Source: a virus
DNA length: 31,641 bases
Virus record (IMG/VR): IMGVR_UViG_3300020595_000121
Span: 1 to 31,641 of that record
Reading direction: 5' to 3' (one strand)
Every line of letters starts with the position of its first letter. The first letter of the stretch is position 1. The notes beneath the pieces were generated by a model. It made no database searches. It was not told the DNA's origin and was given only the letters and a program-made list of their open reading frames with translations. Position numbers and translations under genes: made by a program. Below are positions 6,395-15,362 of the stretch, in pieces.

Positions 6395-9292
6395 TTATAT
6401 TATACATTTTAATACCACTACCGCACATGTGTCTTGCCAAACTCCTGAAGTACATCTGAATTGAAATCTCAAATCATCTCCTGAATTAAATGTTGCATCA
6501 GTACTAGTTAAAACCCATCCTTTATATGTTCTAGCTGCTGCAGTAAATGTTTGTGAACCACTTGTATGTGAGGTAACTCCATTCACTAAAACTCTGAAGT
6601 TCATATTAGTTCCCGTCATTGCGGTCCCAGTTGCAGTGTTCTTGAATGCAACACTATGCACATATCCACCATAAGGCGTAACCATAAAGTGCTGCTCTCC
6701 TCCTGAAGCATTATCATTTGTTGTGTTGAATGGTAAATTCATGTATCCATTACCAGTTGAGTGAACAAAGTTAGATTGGAATGTCTGTGGAATGTAAGTC
6801 CATCCATCTGCTTGAATTATATCACATTGAATGTTTCCCGTAACATCAACATCTCCTCCAACATTAAGATCAACAGATACATCTAAATTACGAGATGTAA
6901 GTGTACTGCTTAAGAAGTTGTACTGAAGATTAGAATCATCTGTTGTAGTGTTTGTTCCATTGTATACTGCAACACCTCCAGATGTTCCTGTACCTGAATT
7001 ATATACTGTTCCGTCTAGTGAACCATTAGCTTTCAAGAAACTGTTTCCTGAAGATAACCCTGTTATGGTAAATGAATCTGCTATAATACCTCCTCCAAAG
7101 GTTCCTCCTGAAGCTGCAGATACAAAGTCAGTTGGAATAGTTCCTACTGCATAAGTATTTGAATCAACTGAACCATCTGCTTTTAAGAATTGTGAAGATG
7201 TTCCTCCATCCTTAATGAATGAGTCTGCTTTAACATTACCATTTACATCAACCATTTCTGTAGGTGTGATATCTCCAAACCCAACACCATCTTCTCTAAT
7301 GGTCATTAACTCGTTACCATCTACTTGAAATCTAAGTTCACTAGCTGACTCCACTCCCGTTGGGTCCACTCTAAATGTAAAGTTAGATGAAGACTTTAAA
7401 AACTCAGCATATCCTGCTGTATCACTATCTTCCATTCTAAATACTGGTGCTGCATTTTTCATGTGCAAAGCCTTCTGTGGAGTAAAGTTTCCACCAACAG
7501 CTAGCCTTTCTGAAATTATAGCTCTACCCGTTACATGAAGCTCCTCTTGTGGGCTTGTTTCGTTTATACCTACATGACCATCTGAGTCGATAGTCATTCT
7601 TGTAGCTGCTGCAGTTCCTAATAGCAATTGACCTCCAGTCTCTTCACTCATTATGGTAAAGTTATCACTAGAGCCTCCAAATCCAAAATAAGCATGTCTG
7701 TCATTACTCCTAGCAAATGTCACATATTGTGGACCATTGTCTGAATTGTTTAACTTTAGTATTGTATCTGTATTTGAATCAATTGTCAATGAACCACTAA
7801 AGGTTCCTCCTGAAGCTGCAGACACGAAGTCAGTTGGTAACACTTGGTCATTCGTTGCGTCAGTGTCTCCTGTAAATCCTAAGTCTGCTAGAGTTAGTGT
7901 TCTAGTTGCAACTGCCATTGCTGCATCCTCTACGTGACCAAAAGCATTTGTAGTTATGTTCATATCTATGTCAGATACTACTACAGCTCCCGTAAGAACT
8001 CCTGTGTCAACTGCCGCAGTGAAAGCTGTTTCTCCTGGGTGAGTATAAGTTGCTGCTCCTGCATCAAAGTTTAATTTTCCATCATTATCTGAATATGTTA
8101 CCGAGATTGATTGCTCTGTGTTAGATTGAACCATCGCTCCTACAATATCCTGAACCTGCTCTGTTGTCAGTTGAGTATCTGTTGTTGAGTATGTTGATGA
8201 GTCTACTGAACCATCAGCCTTTAAGAACTGAGAAGATGTTCCTCCTGTTTTAATAAATGATGTTGCTTCTATACTGCTATCTGAAACAATATTTGCCGAG
8301 GCAATTGATATCTGCTCGTCAATTGTAATTTCTGCTCCGTCTCCAGTAGTTATAAAAACCCCCTGGTCTCCGTAAAGTTTTATAAGTTCATTTGTATCTT
8401 CTTCAAGATAGCCATTACCTAAACTTCCTAATATAAATTTAGGTGCTTGAATTGTTCCTGCAAATACAGAAGGCAATGTGCTCACACTATTTATTGTTCT
8501 TGCATTTCCTGATACTGTTAGGTTACTTGTATTTGCTTCTAGATGAAGCACTGCAGCGTCAACTGTTGTTGTTGATCCTTGATTACAATCTAATCCAATC
8601 TCAGCTCCAACAAGTCTGTTTGTCACATCTCCTGCTGTAGTTTTTGTGTATGCTACAATTGATTGCATCTTTCCGACACTTGCGTTAGCGTTGTTTAATT
8701 CTGCCACTTGGTTTGTACCGATCAAGAACGGATGTGTTCCTGTTCCTGTTCCTGAGACAAGCCCTCTATTGTATGCTCCCCAAATTGCTCCAGTATTACC
8801 TGAGCCTAAATGCTTTGCATTACTTTGCGAACCTAATAGGTAGTAGGATATTCCACTTCCATTGTGAGTTGCACCAAAAGAACCTCCCTGAATGTCTGCA
8901 TTCTGTCCTGTTCCTTCTGCGTATACATTAGACCTTACTCCAAATGCTGATGCTCCCCACCCCGTTGTTGAGTGGTTTTTTGTGTAATCTATTTCAAATG
9001 CTCTAGACACATCGTAAGTGGTATCCGTAGCCTCTATGTGAAATAAGTTGTCATTGTCTGCTGTACCTATTGCAAGATTCCCGTCTACAAGTATACTTGT
9101 GCCATCATCTGTCATTATACCATCTGTGATAGTATCTGAGTCAGAAAATTTTGGTATTTTGTTTGCAGTTCCAGTTCCAACGTCAACACCGCCACTTGGA
9201 CCTGTGCTTGTACTACCGTCAGCCATTAAGTACTGGCTAGATGTACCACCTGTTTTTATAAATTGATCTGATTCGTATTGTTTTAATCCCAT
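6395..9292 (-). CDS. Long tail fibre / virion protein with repeated modules
   Basis: 965 residues. The N-terminus (GLKQYESDQFIKTGGTSSQY) already carries the 'FIKxGGTSSQxLKADGSVD' module, which returns around 8189-8264 and 7151-7227, with a shortened form near 7005-7045. 'PTDFVSAASGGTF' occurs twice (about 7800-7842 and 7097-7135). Residues about 80-290 are paralogous to the same part of the next fibre upstream (692 residues). It has further 'GINETSPQEELHVTG' units typical of marine phage fibres. The last 140 residues (from DGWTYIPQTF) differ in style and probably form the receptor-binding tip. No S74 chaperone motif is evident. It is the last fibre before the lysis genes. Confidence 0.8.
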   Translation of the reverse strand: MGLKQYESDQFIKTGGTSSQYLMADGSTSTGPSGGVDVGTGTANKIPKFSDSDTITDGIMTDDGTSILVDGNLAIGTADNDNLFHIEATDTTYDVSRAFEIDYTKNHSTTGWGASAFGVRSNVYAEGTGQNADIQGGSFGATHNGSGISYYLLGSQSNAKHLGSGNTGAIWGAYNRGLVSGTGTGTHPFLIGTNQVAELNNANASVGKMQSIVAYTKTTAGDVTNRLVGAEIGLDCNQGSTTTVDAAVLHLEANTSNLTVSGNARTINSVSTLPSVFAGTIQAPKFILGSLGNGYLEEDTNELIKLYGDQGVFITTGDGAEITIDEQISIASANIVSDSSIEATSFIKTGGTSSQFLKADGSVDSSTYSTTDTQLTTEQVQDIVGAMVQSNTEQSISVTYSDNDGKLNFDAGAATYTHPGETAFTAAVDTGVLTGAVVVSDIDMNITTNAFGHVEDAAMAVATRTLTLADLGFTGDTDATNDQVLPTDFVSAASGGTFSGSLTIDSNTDTILKLNNSDNGPQYVTFARSNDRHAYFGFGGSSDNFTIMSEETGGQLLLGTAAATRMTIDSDGHVGINETSPQEELHVTGRAIISERLAVGGNFTPQKALHMKNAAPVFRMEDSDTAGYAEFLKSSSNFTFRVDPTGVESASELRFQVDGNELMTIREDGVGFGDITPTEMVDVNGNVKADSFIKDGGTSSQFLKADGSVDSNTYAVGTIPTDFVSAASGGTFGGGIIADSFTITGLSSGNSFLKANGSLDGTVYNSGTGTSGGVAVYNGTNTTTDDSNLQYNFLSSTLTSRNLDVSVDLNVGGDVDVTGNIQCDIIQADGWTYIPQTFQSNFVHSTGNGYMNLPFNTTNDNASGGEQHFMVTPYGGYVHSVAFKNTATGTAMTGTNMNFRVLVNGVTSHTSGSQTFTAAARTYKGWVLTSTDATFNSGDDLRFQFRCTSGVWQDTCAVVVLKCII
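7151..8264 (-). repeat. In-gene repeats of the FIKxGGTSSQFLKADGSVD module
   Basis: Near-identical codons for FIKxGGTSSQFLKADGSVDSxTY occur at about 7151-7227 and 8189-8264 in this fibre, and a related copy (IIKSGGASTEFLKADGSVD) near 10455-10526 in the neighbouring fibre. The spacing (about 1 kb) and the similarity at DNA level suggest duplication or recombination between fibre genes. Confidence 0.7.
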
Positions 9293-9297
9293 GTTTA

Positions 9298-11376
9298 TTA
9301 TACGCTAAAAGTGTTTCTTACTACATTTACCCAACCATAAGTTGATGTGTCTGTTTGCATTATCATGTCTGCGTAAGATCCAAATGCATCTGCATAGTAT
9401 CTCATTGTTCCAACATTTGTTGACGCAGGTGTTTGTGTGTCGTTACCCATTCTTATTCCTCCATCTACATCCAACCTTGCTTGTGGGTCACTTGTTCCTA
9501 TACCTGTTCCTGAATTTGTAATTCTTATTCTTTCTGAATTGTCTGTTGCGAACAATATAGTGTCAGGTACTTCGTTACCAGATATTCTAACTCTTCCTAT
9601 GTTGGCGTCATCAGTTGCCCAGTTAATACTATATTGGTCATCAAGTCTAATGTCACCTGCAGATATATCTAATTTTTCTTGCGGGTTTGTTGTTCCTATT
9701 CCTAATTTACCGCTATTGTTTAAAGTTAAAGAATAACCTGCTCCACCTTCATTGTATACTCTAAAAGTACCATCGTTAAGTGCTGATAAAGAATATTTGT
9801 CCCCATTACCTCCTATTAAGTTGTATGACGCATTAGTACCATCTACAAGCATACCATCAAATCCACCTATAGCATCAAGTTGTGCTTTGACATCTACAGT
9901 ACCTAAGTCTATATGAAGTGGCTGTGATGGGCTAGTAGTTCCAATACCTACGTTACCATCTGAGTCTATTGTTAAGTTACCTGCATCAAGAGAAGCGTTT
10001 GAACCTAAGCTCATTTTAGAATCTTCAGATATCACATAGTTTGTTGTATCGTTGTCAGCAATAGAAATTCTTCCTCTATTGTCCGTAGACTTAAAATAGG
10101 CTATTGTTTCAATACTCGCACTATCTACATGAAGTTTAACACTAGGAGCTGTCGTTCCTATTCCTACGTTGTTAGTATCTTTTTCTATAAACAGTCCATC
10201 GCTACTGTTAGCTTTAAAATGCAAAGAGTTCCAACCAGTAAATCCTACATCAGCACCAGAAATTTGATATACATCTGTTGATAAAACACCAAAAGCAATT
10301 CCAGTTGCTGAATTACCAAATCTTGTGTTTCCATTTACTTCTAAAGGTACGTTTGGACTAGTTGTTCCAATTCCTACGTTGCCACTTGCATAATTTATTC
10401 CTCCAGTTACATCATCCCATTGTGAGCTTGTAACATCTGCTGAAGTTAGATAAGTATTTGTATCGACACTTCCATCTGCTTTTAGAAACTCTGTAGATGC
10501 TCCTCCTGACTTAATAATAGATGTTGCAGTAATGCTGCTATCTGAAACAATGTCTCCACCCCCAGTAATGTCTATCACGTCAGACATTTCAATTAACATT
10601 CCGTCACCACTTTCAATCTTTACAGCTGCATTTCCATAAAGTTCTACATCTCCAGAGTTTTCTCTTAGATAGTTACTTGAGCTTCCCAAGTCAAATCTAG
10701 GTGATTGAATTGTTCCAGCAAATTCTGAACGCAATGTGCTCAAAGAGTTTATAGCTCTAGCTGTACCTCCAACTGCTGAGTCAAATGTATCATTTTGTAT
10801 TCTTAGGTATTCAAAGTCTCCTGATATAGTCCCTCCTGTGTGGTCCAAATCTAATATGAGAGACATTACATTATCTGTAACCTCTCCGTCTGCAACTTGA
10901 ACAGTACAATGCTGACCTTGAAGAAAATCAACTGTGGCATTTGGATTGTCTAACTTTGCTATAGAGTTAAGTCCAACAACATAGCTATGATCTCCAGAAC
11001 CAGTTCCTCCAACTTTTGCTTCAGAAAATGTACCAGATATTGAACTAGAGTTTCCGCTTCCGCTATGGTATGCTCTGTTGGTTCCTCCAGTTGCATAGTA
11101 TATTTGTCCAGAACCCGTGTGCTCTGCCTTACTCCATACCCCACCTATGTTAACAACTATTTCTGAAGAATTTGCTATTGCGTAAGACTTCACTCCATAT
11201 ACATTAGATGCAAATCCTGCTCCACTTGTATTCTCTTTACTCAGCTCTATGTTTATACCTCTCGTCTCGTCATTAGCTACACTTGTCTTGTCAATATCAA
11301 TAAAGTGCTCAGGGTCTTTTCCAAGCCCTATATTTCCATCAGTATTAAGATCCGTTAAAATTTTCTTTATAGCCAT
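9298..11376 (-). CDS. Tail fibre / virion protein with GIGTTSP repeats
   Basis: 692 residues. The N-terminal start MAIKKILTDLNTDGNIGLG is followed by a region (about 28-230) paralogous to residues about 80-290 of the 965-residue fibre (shared landmarks: SGxGAxxxxxYGVxS, TGSGxHxYxxGxNxxAxLxN, ARxINSxSTLxxxFAGTIQxPxF). One FLKADGSVD module follows. Then four or more 'NVGIGTTSPxxxLHVD' units cover about 330-660, a pattern of many environmental phage fibres, probably short beta repeats along a trimeric shaft. The end (STYGWVNVVRNTFSV) is a short tip. It lies five bases before the next fibre gene, so the two are probably made together. Confidence 0.8.
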   Translation of the reverse strand: MAIKKILTDLNTDGNIGLGKDPEHFIDIDKTSVANDETRGINIELSKENTSGAGFASNVYGVKSYAIANSSEIVVNIGGVWSKAEHTGSGQIYYATGGTNRAYHSGSGNSSSISGTFSEAKVGGTGSGDHSYVVGLNSIAKLDNPNATVDFLQGQHCTVQVADGEVTDNVMSLILDLDHTGGTISGDFEYLRIQNDTFDSAVGGTARAINSLSTLRSEFAGTIQSPRFDLGSSSNYLRENSGDVELYGNAAVKIESGDGMLIEMSDVIDITGGGDIVSDSSITATSIIKSGGASTEFLKADGSVDTNTYLTSADVTSSQWDDVTGGINYASGNVGIGTTSPNVPLEVNGNTRFGNSATGIAFGVLSTDVYQISGADVGFTGWNSLHFKANSSDGLFIEKDTNNVGIGTTAPSVKLHVDSASIETIAYFKSTDNRGRISIADNDTTNYVISEDSKMSLGSNASLDAGNLTIDSDGNVGIGTTSPSQPLHIDLGTVDVKAQLDAIGGFDGMLVDGTNASYNLIGGNGDKYSLSALNDGTFRVYNEGGAGYSLTLNNSGKLGIGTTNPQEKLDISAGDIRLDDQYSINWATDDANIGRVRISGNEVPDTILFATDNSERIRITNSGTGIGTSDPQARLDVDGGIRMGNDTQTPASTNVGTMRYYADAFGSYADMIMQTDTSTYGWVNVVRNTFSV

Positions 11377-11394
11377 ATTTTTTTTTAAATGTTA

Positions 11395-11424
11395 TATAAG
11401 AGGCAGTAGAGACTGCCTCCTATA
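11395..11424 (-). other. Perfect 13-bp stem-loop between two fibre genes
   Basis: TATAGGAGGCAGT, loop CTCT and ACTGCCTCTTATA form a 13-bp stem (one G-T pair) between the stop at 11444 and the start at 11376. On the minus strand it is followed by an A-rich stretch, not a T-tract, so it does not look like a classical terminator for these genes. An RNA-processing or mRNA-stability element is more likely. Confidence 0.65.
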
Positions 11425-11443
11425 TTGTAATTCAGGGCTCTTA

Positions 11444-13531
11444 CTATCCTGTAATAACTACTCTAAACTGATTAGTAGTTGGTGCAACGTTAAACACGAA
11501 TGTTGTAACTGACGTTGATGTCAATTGAATTTCACATTCAACCTTAGATGTACCTTCGTAAACTGAAGCTTGTACAAACTGATTACCAATACTGTGTGTT
11601 ACTGGAATTGAAGTCAACACTCCATTTCCTATTGTATCGCTAAATGTAAGTGTTGTAGATAACGTAGCTGTAATTCCTAAGTGAGATCTTAATCTGCTTG
11701 GAGTAATTGCTCTAGTTGTATCTGTACCTGCGTTAACTTCCGTTTGGGTAGCTAACTCGATTATACCTTTAGCTGTTGTAGATGCATTTACTATGTCATC
11801 TATGTTTTTGTTTATTTCTGTCCAATCAGCTTCACTAGAAGGATTTGCTGTTTCAGCTATAATCATATCACCAACAGATAGTGCTGTACTCCAGTAGCTA
11901 GAAACTCCGCTTCCTGCTACAGTTACAGTAAATGTATCTCCTTTAGCAGCTGAAGAATCTGGATTGGCAGTTGCATCGTAAGCACCTCTGTATGTCATTT
12001 CAGATGCTATAGCGTCAGCTATTTCTGCATCAACATAAGCCTTAACAGATTGTTGTGTTGGAACTTTAGTAGCTAAGTCTGAAACCATATCATCCTCATC
12101 TATTACAAAGTCCATCGCAGCTGTAGTTGTATCAGTATTCATAACTGCTCCTGCAGCATCTACATTTGTAGCATCTGTTACATCTGCGTTAGTTTCTATG
12201 GTATCTAACTTAGTACCGTCAGCTGATACATCTCTACCATCAACATTACCTGCTGTTATAATTCCAGCAAATGTCGGAGTGTCCGTAGTAGCTACTCCTT
12301 GGTTTAAAGCTTTTACTGCTGCTTCGTCAGTTAATTCACTGTCCATTACAGCACCAGCTGCAGTTACATTGGCTGTGTCCGTTACGTCAGCATTGTCTTC
12401 AAAGTTTAATAGCGTTTGAACTTCTGCTTTAGTAATGTCTGCGTGTAACGCAGGAGTACCAGCATTGTTGTATATTGCTGCTTGATCACTATTAAGGTTG
12501 TCTAATATTGTCTTGTCAGCTGCAGTCATTACCCCCGCTAGAGACTGAGTAGCTGCTTGAATTGAATCGTTGCTTCCTGTAGATGAATTAATAGCTACAG
12601 TACTAGCTCCTTCTACTACAGTAATGTTAGTATCAACATTTACCTCAGCTCCTGTAGCAATACCATCTAATTTGGTTTTGTCAGCTCCAGTCATCGCACC
12701 TGCCAGAGTAGTTGTAGCTGCATCTAAAGTAATGTCAGTTCCATTCTCTATTGCTATATCAACATCTCCTGCGTTATGCGTAATAGTTAAATTGTTTGTT
12801 TCCGCATCTAAAGCATCAATCTCTTGCTCTAGTTCATCTATAGCATCTCTTACATTTGTTGCTGTTAAAGCACTAGTAGAGTTGTCATAAGAAACTTCAG
12901 CTGCAGTTTGATCATCTTTTGCATTTGCTTCAATACCGTCTAGCTTTGTTTTATCTGCTCCTGTCATTGCACCAGCTAAAGATGTAGTAGCAGCGTTTAA
13001 AACTATATCTGCTCCATCTTCAATTGCTATATCTACGTCAGATGCATTGTGAGTTATGCTCAAGTCATTTGTTGCAGACTCTAATCCGTCTATATCTCCT
13101 TGGAGCTCTTCTAAGGCAGCTTGAACATTTGTTGCTACAAGATTACCAGATGCAGAAGATACTACCTCAGAAGCTATCTGATCGTCTTTAGCGTTAGCTT
13201 CTATTCCGTCTAATTTTGTTTTTTGTGCTGCAGAAAATAAACCTGCATTAGTTCCGTCTGCTAATGGAATGGTTGCATCCGTTCCAGTATCTGAAGTTAC
13301 AACCCCATTAGATACACCTGCTGTGTACCCTAAGTTAGTAATTCCGTCTGATCCTAAATCAATCCAAACACTACCGTCAGCACTCCAAACGTACATTGTA
13401 TCGTCTGCTGTATCCCAGTATATTTGTCCGTCTGCAGGACTGCTTGGTGCTACAGCTAAGTTTTGCACTACAGTATTGAGTAGTTGATTTTTGTTTAAGT
13501 CTAAATCGACTAAATGCTTTATTGAAGCCAT
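11444..13531 (-). CDS. Repetitive tail fibre protein
   Basis: 695 residues. The N-terminus contains a short module common in fibres ([19 protein letters not shown], residues about 32-50). Four copies of a '[15 protein letters not shown]' motif follow (residues about 96-120, 186-210, 276-297 and 331-346), the first three in roughly 90-residue units with '[20 protein letters not shown]'-type segments between them. Near the end '[21 protein letters not shown]' is the repeat seen in lambda-like side-tail fibres. The last 55 residues ([20 protein letters not shown] and on) resemble a compact tip module built on a 'VxHxxG' strand. It was probably formed by unit duplication. Confidence 0.8.
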   Translation of the reverse strand: MASIKHLVDLDLNKNQLLNTVVQNLAVAPSSPADGQIYWDTADDTMYVWSADGSVWIDLGSDGITNLGYTAGVSNGVVTSDTGTDATIPLADGTNAGLFSAAQKTKLDGIEANAKDDQIASEVVSSASGNLVATNVQAALEELQGDIDGLESATNDLSITHNASDVDIAIEDGADIVLNAATTSLAGAMTGADKTKLDGIEANAKDDQTAAEVSYDNSTSALTATNVRDAIDELEQEIDALDAETNNLTITHNAGDVDIAIENGTDITLDAATTTLAGAMTGADKTKLDGIATGAEVNVDTNITVVEGASTVAINSSTGSNDSIQAATQSLAGVMTAADKTILDNLNSDQAAIYNNAGTPALHADITKAEVQTLLNFEDNADVTDTANVTAAGAVMDSELTDEAAVKALNQGVATTDTPTFAGIITAGNVDGRDVSADGTKLDTIETNADVTDATNVDAAGAVMNTDTTTAAMDFVIDEDDMVSDLATKVPTQQSVKAYVDAEIADAIASEMTYRGAYDATANPDSSAAKGDTFTVTVAGSGVSSYWSTALSVGDMIIAETANPSSEADWTEINKNIDDIVNASTTAKGIIELATQTEVNAGTDTTRAITPSRLRSHLGITATLSTTLTFSDTIGNGVLTSIPVTHSIGNQFVQASVYEGTSKVECEIQLTSTSVTTFVFNVAPTTNQFRVVITG
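12494..13246 (-). repeat. Tandem ~270-bp repeats within the 695-residue fibre gene
   Basis: The DNA coding for [15 protein letters not shown] recurs at intervals of about 90 codons, with diverged spacers that also align ([16 protein letters not shown] and [16 protein letters not shown]). Copy number in such arrays often changes by recombination, and short-read assembly may misjudge it. Confidence 0.75.
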
Positions 13532-13552
13532 AATTGTTTATTGTTTAAAAAT

Positions 13553-13894
13553 TTAGTTTAAATATGCTTTGCCGCTAAATGCAGCTTGAAATAGTATTTC
13601 TATTTCGTTATTACTTACGTATGTTATCTCTCCCGCAACTACAGTACCTCCAGTATCTACAACAGTAGCTGAAGGGTGTTTTTCTAAGTTGTGAACTACC
13701 GTCCAAGTGGCAGATGGCACTCCTTGGTCGTGTGTGTATGTAGATATACCTAAATCTACTAAAACTTGCGATGTAGATCTGCTTGTTACTATTTTAGTTA
13801 CAGGATCTATTGTGAGTAAATCTCCCTCTGCGTTTTGAGTATTTAGTTTAGTAGTTCCTTGAACTTCTACATTTTTATTAAATATTTCTGCCAT
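13553..13894 (-). CDS. Small fibre-tip protein
   Basis: 113 residues. Residues 1-50 resemble the 'NKNVEVQGTTKLNTQNAEGD' shaft segments of fibres. Residues 52-113 form a module (VPSATWTVVHNLEKHPSATV ... GEITYVSNNEIEILFQAAFSGKAYLN) nearly repeated at the C-terminus of the next gene upstream. The 'W.v.HNL.k.Ps..V.Dt.G..v.GE..Y.S...I.I.F..AF.G.AYLN' pattern is one I know as a C-terminal tip of phage fibres. It is one base from its paralogue's stop codon and shares its ending AYLN. Confidence 0.72.
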   Translation of the reverse strand: MAEIFNKNVEVQGTTKLNTQNAEGDLLTIDPVTKIVTSRSTSQVLVDLGISTYTHDQGVPSATWTVVHNLEKHPSATVVDTGGTVVAGEITYVSNNEIEILFQAAFSGKAYLN

Positions 13895-13895
13895 T

Positions 13896-14504
13896 CTAGT
13901 TTAAATATGCTACCCCTGCAAAAGCATTGATAAATGTTATTGTTATTGTATCTGTACTTGTATACGCTACCTCTCCATGAACAGTATTGCCTGAAGTGTC
14001 TTGAACACTTACAGAAACCATCTTGTCTAAGTTGTGGCTTATTGACCATACAGCTGAAGGTAACGATTGGGTATAAGTAAAATGCTTATCTCCAGTTATT
14101 GCAGATGTAGGAACATTGCAAGAAGGACTATCATTAAATCTAGTTCCTGTCAAGCTTTTTGTTACGCTAGTTGTTGTGTTTTCTACAGTTAATTCAGCTC
14201 CGTTAAAAAATCCTGCTACACCTGAGTTCTCTATAGAAAAAATTAACTTTAAACCACTAGAGCTATAAGTTAATGTTTTTGTTGTTTCGTTTATCCAGTC
14301 AGTAAAAACAGCAGCACCAACCTCGTAAGACTGACTAACCCAAGTTACTGTAGTAGTAGATGTACCCATTAAGGTTATATCTAAAACATCTCCTGGAGTT
14401 GCTATTACTTCGTACTCAAAATAAGTTGCACAATCTGTAGATATTTCTGACAGAAGGTTTAACTGAAAATTTGATTCTGATATGTTAAAATTAAATATAG
14501 CCAT
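13896..14504 (-). CDS. Fibre-tip protein, paralogue of the downstream 113-residue protein
   Basis: 202 residues. Residues about 1-135 are a beta-rich domain of unknown type (TPGDVLDITLMGTSTTTVTW). Residues about 141-202 (HFTYTQSLPSAVWSISHNLD and on to AFAGVAYLN) are a clear paralogue of the C-terminal module of the next gene. Its start at 14504 overlaps the TAG/TAA end of the cadherin-like gene by one base. The arrangement suggests that a tip module was duplicated onto two different N-terminal parts. Location in the virion is inferred from neighbours. Confidence 0.7.
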   Translation of the reverse strand: MAIFNFNISESNFQLNLLSEISTDCATYFEYEVIATPGDVLDITLMGTSTTTVTWVSQSYEVGAAVFTDWINETTKTLTYSSSGLKLIFSIENSGVAGFFNGAELTVENTTTSVTKSLTGTRFNDSPSCNVPTSAITGDKHFTYTQSLPSAVWSISHNLDKMVSVSVQDTSGNTVHGEVAYTSTDTITITFINAFAGVAYLN

Positions 14505-15244
14505 TATCCTACAAAATTACCTGATCCTGTGTCTGATATTTCAAATTGGAATGACTCAGAATCTCCATTACCAGGTATAGAGGTAGGTAGATAAGTAAGT
14601 AATCCAGAATCAATATCAGCAAAATCTATTTCCTGATTAACAATAACCGGTGAGCCATTTAGCTTAACGGTTCCAAAAGAAGCGAGTGATATTATTTTAA
14701 GCTTATCTGCCGCATCTCCTTCTGGGTCTGAGTAAGGAATATCTAAATCAGTAGTTAGCATTGCTCTAGTTAAGGTAAATTCAGACCCTAACGTAACATC
14801 TGCAGAACCATCACCTACAACTGTTGGTTGCTGGTTTACAGAAAAATCTATTCCAACATTAAAAATAACTTGCTGTGCACTACTATTGTAAAGCCCAGAA
14901 ACTACATCCGAAACTAAAAAAGCCATGTTACTGTCATTGTATCCTGCAGTGCTTATAGTGTTTGATGTATACACTAAGTTTCCTGCGTCTATATCTGTAG
15001 CAGATATTTCTTGATCTACAGTTACAGCTACAGAGTTTAATAACAAAGCTCCTTGACCAGGCAGTGCAGTCACTTTTATGTATGACAAAGCACCGTCAGC
15101 AACATACTCCGGTGTTGTTTCCGTAGTAAAGTTATTGACAGTAAATGTATGCGAAGCACCATAGCTCATAGCTATTCTAAGCCATCCAGATTGACTAGGA
15201 GGCCTAGAAAACTGAGTGGATATTTCTAATGTCATTGTCGCCAT
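14504..15244 (-). CDS. Cadherin-like (CSPG-type) repeat virion protein
   Basis: 246 residues from the ATG at 15244 (MATMTLEISTQF). A longer frame begins with TTG at 15265 and is less likely. Two tandem beta repeats are visible: about 58-130 (GALLLNSVAVTVDQEISATD, then IDAGNLVYTSN and FLVSDVVSG) and about 155-246 (GTVKLNGSPVIVNQEIDFAD, then IDSGLLTYLP and FQFEISDTGSG). The 'G.v.LNg.pV...qeI...DIdsG.L.Y.p......f.F.vsD' pattern is that of cadherin-like / CSPG repeats, here without obvious calcium-site clusters. It is first in unit F, 55 bases after motif copy 3, and probably belongs to the fibre or adhesion apparatus. Confidence 0.7.
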   Translation of the reverse strand: MATMTLEISTQFSRPPSQSGWLRIAMSYGASHTFTVNNFTTETTPEYVADGALSYIKVTALPGQGALLLNSVAVTVDQEISATDIDAGNLVYTSNTISTAGYNDSNMAFLVSDVVSGLYNSSAQQVIFNVGIDFSVNQQPTVVGDGSADVTLGSEFTLTRAMLTTDLDIPYSDPEGDAADKLKIISLASFGTVKLNGSPVIVNQEIDFADIDSGLLTYLPTSIPGNGDSESFQFEISDTGSGNFVG

Positions 15245-15279
15245 AAAGTTTTGGTATTGTTTCAAAAATACTACTAAAT

Positions 15280-15311
15280 AGCAAAAAAGCTATACGTATA
15301 TTATAGCTAAA
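15280..15311 (-). promoter_or_regulatory. TTTAGCTATAATA motif, copy 3, before the fibre-lysis unit
   Basis: The exact 13-mer is at 15299-15311. It shares 17 bases with copy 4 (ATACTTTAGCTATAATA on the minus strand). The motif continues as ATACGTATAGCTTTTTTG, so AGCTATA and TATAGCT form a perfect 7-bp stem ahead of six Ts. This copy lies just after a strong UUCG terminator, so a second terminator is less needed than a promoter, but both readings remain open. Confidence 0.6.
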
Positions 15312-15326
15312 GTATATTTAGTGTGT

Positions 15327-15354
15327 AAAAAAAAGAGAGACCGAAGCCTCTCTT
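15327..15354 (-). terminator. Intrinsic terminator with UUCG tetraloop
   Basis: On the minus strand AAGAGAGGC, loop TTCG and GTCTCTCTT form a 9-bp stem (one G-T pair) closed by the very stable C(UUCG)G loop, followed by a T-tract. It begins 9 bases after the stop codon of the 111-residue gene and ends unit E. Confidence 0.92.
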
Positions 15355-15362
15355 AATTTTAA

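Noticed and set aside
12494-13246. CRISPR-like or mobile repeat
   Set aside because: The repeats are in frame, diverged, about 270 bases long and part of a fibre protein.
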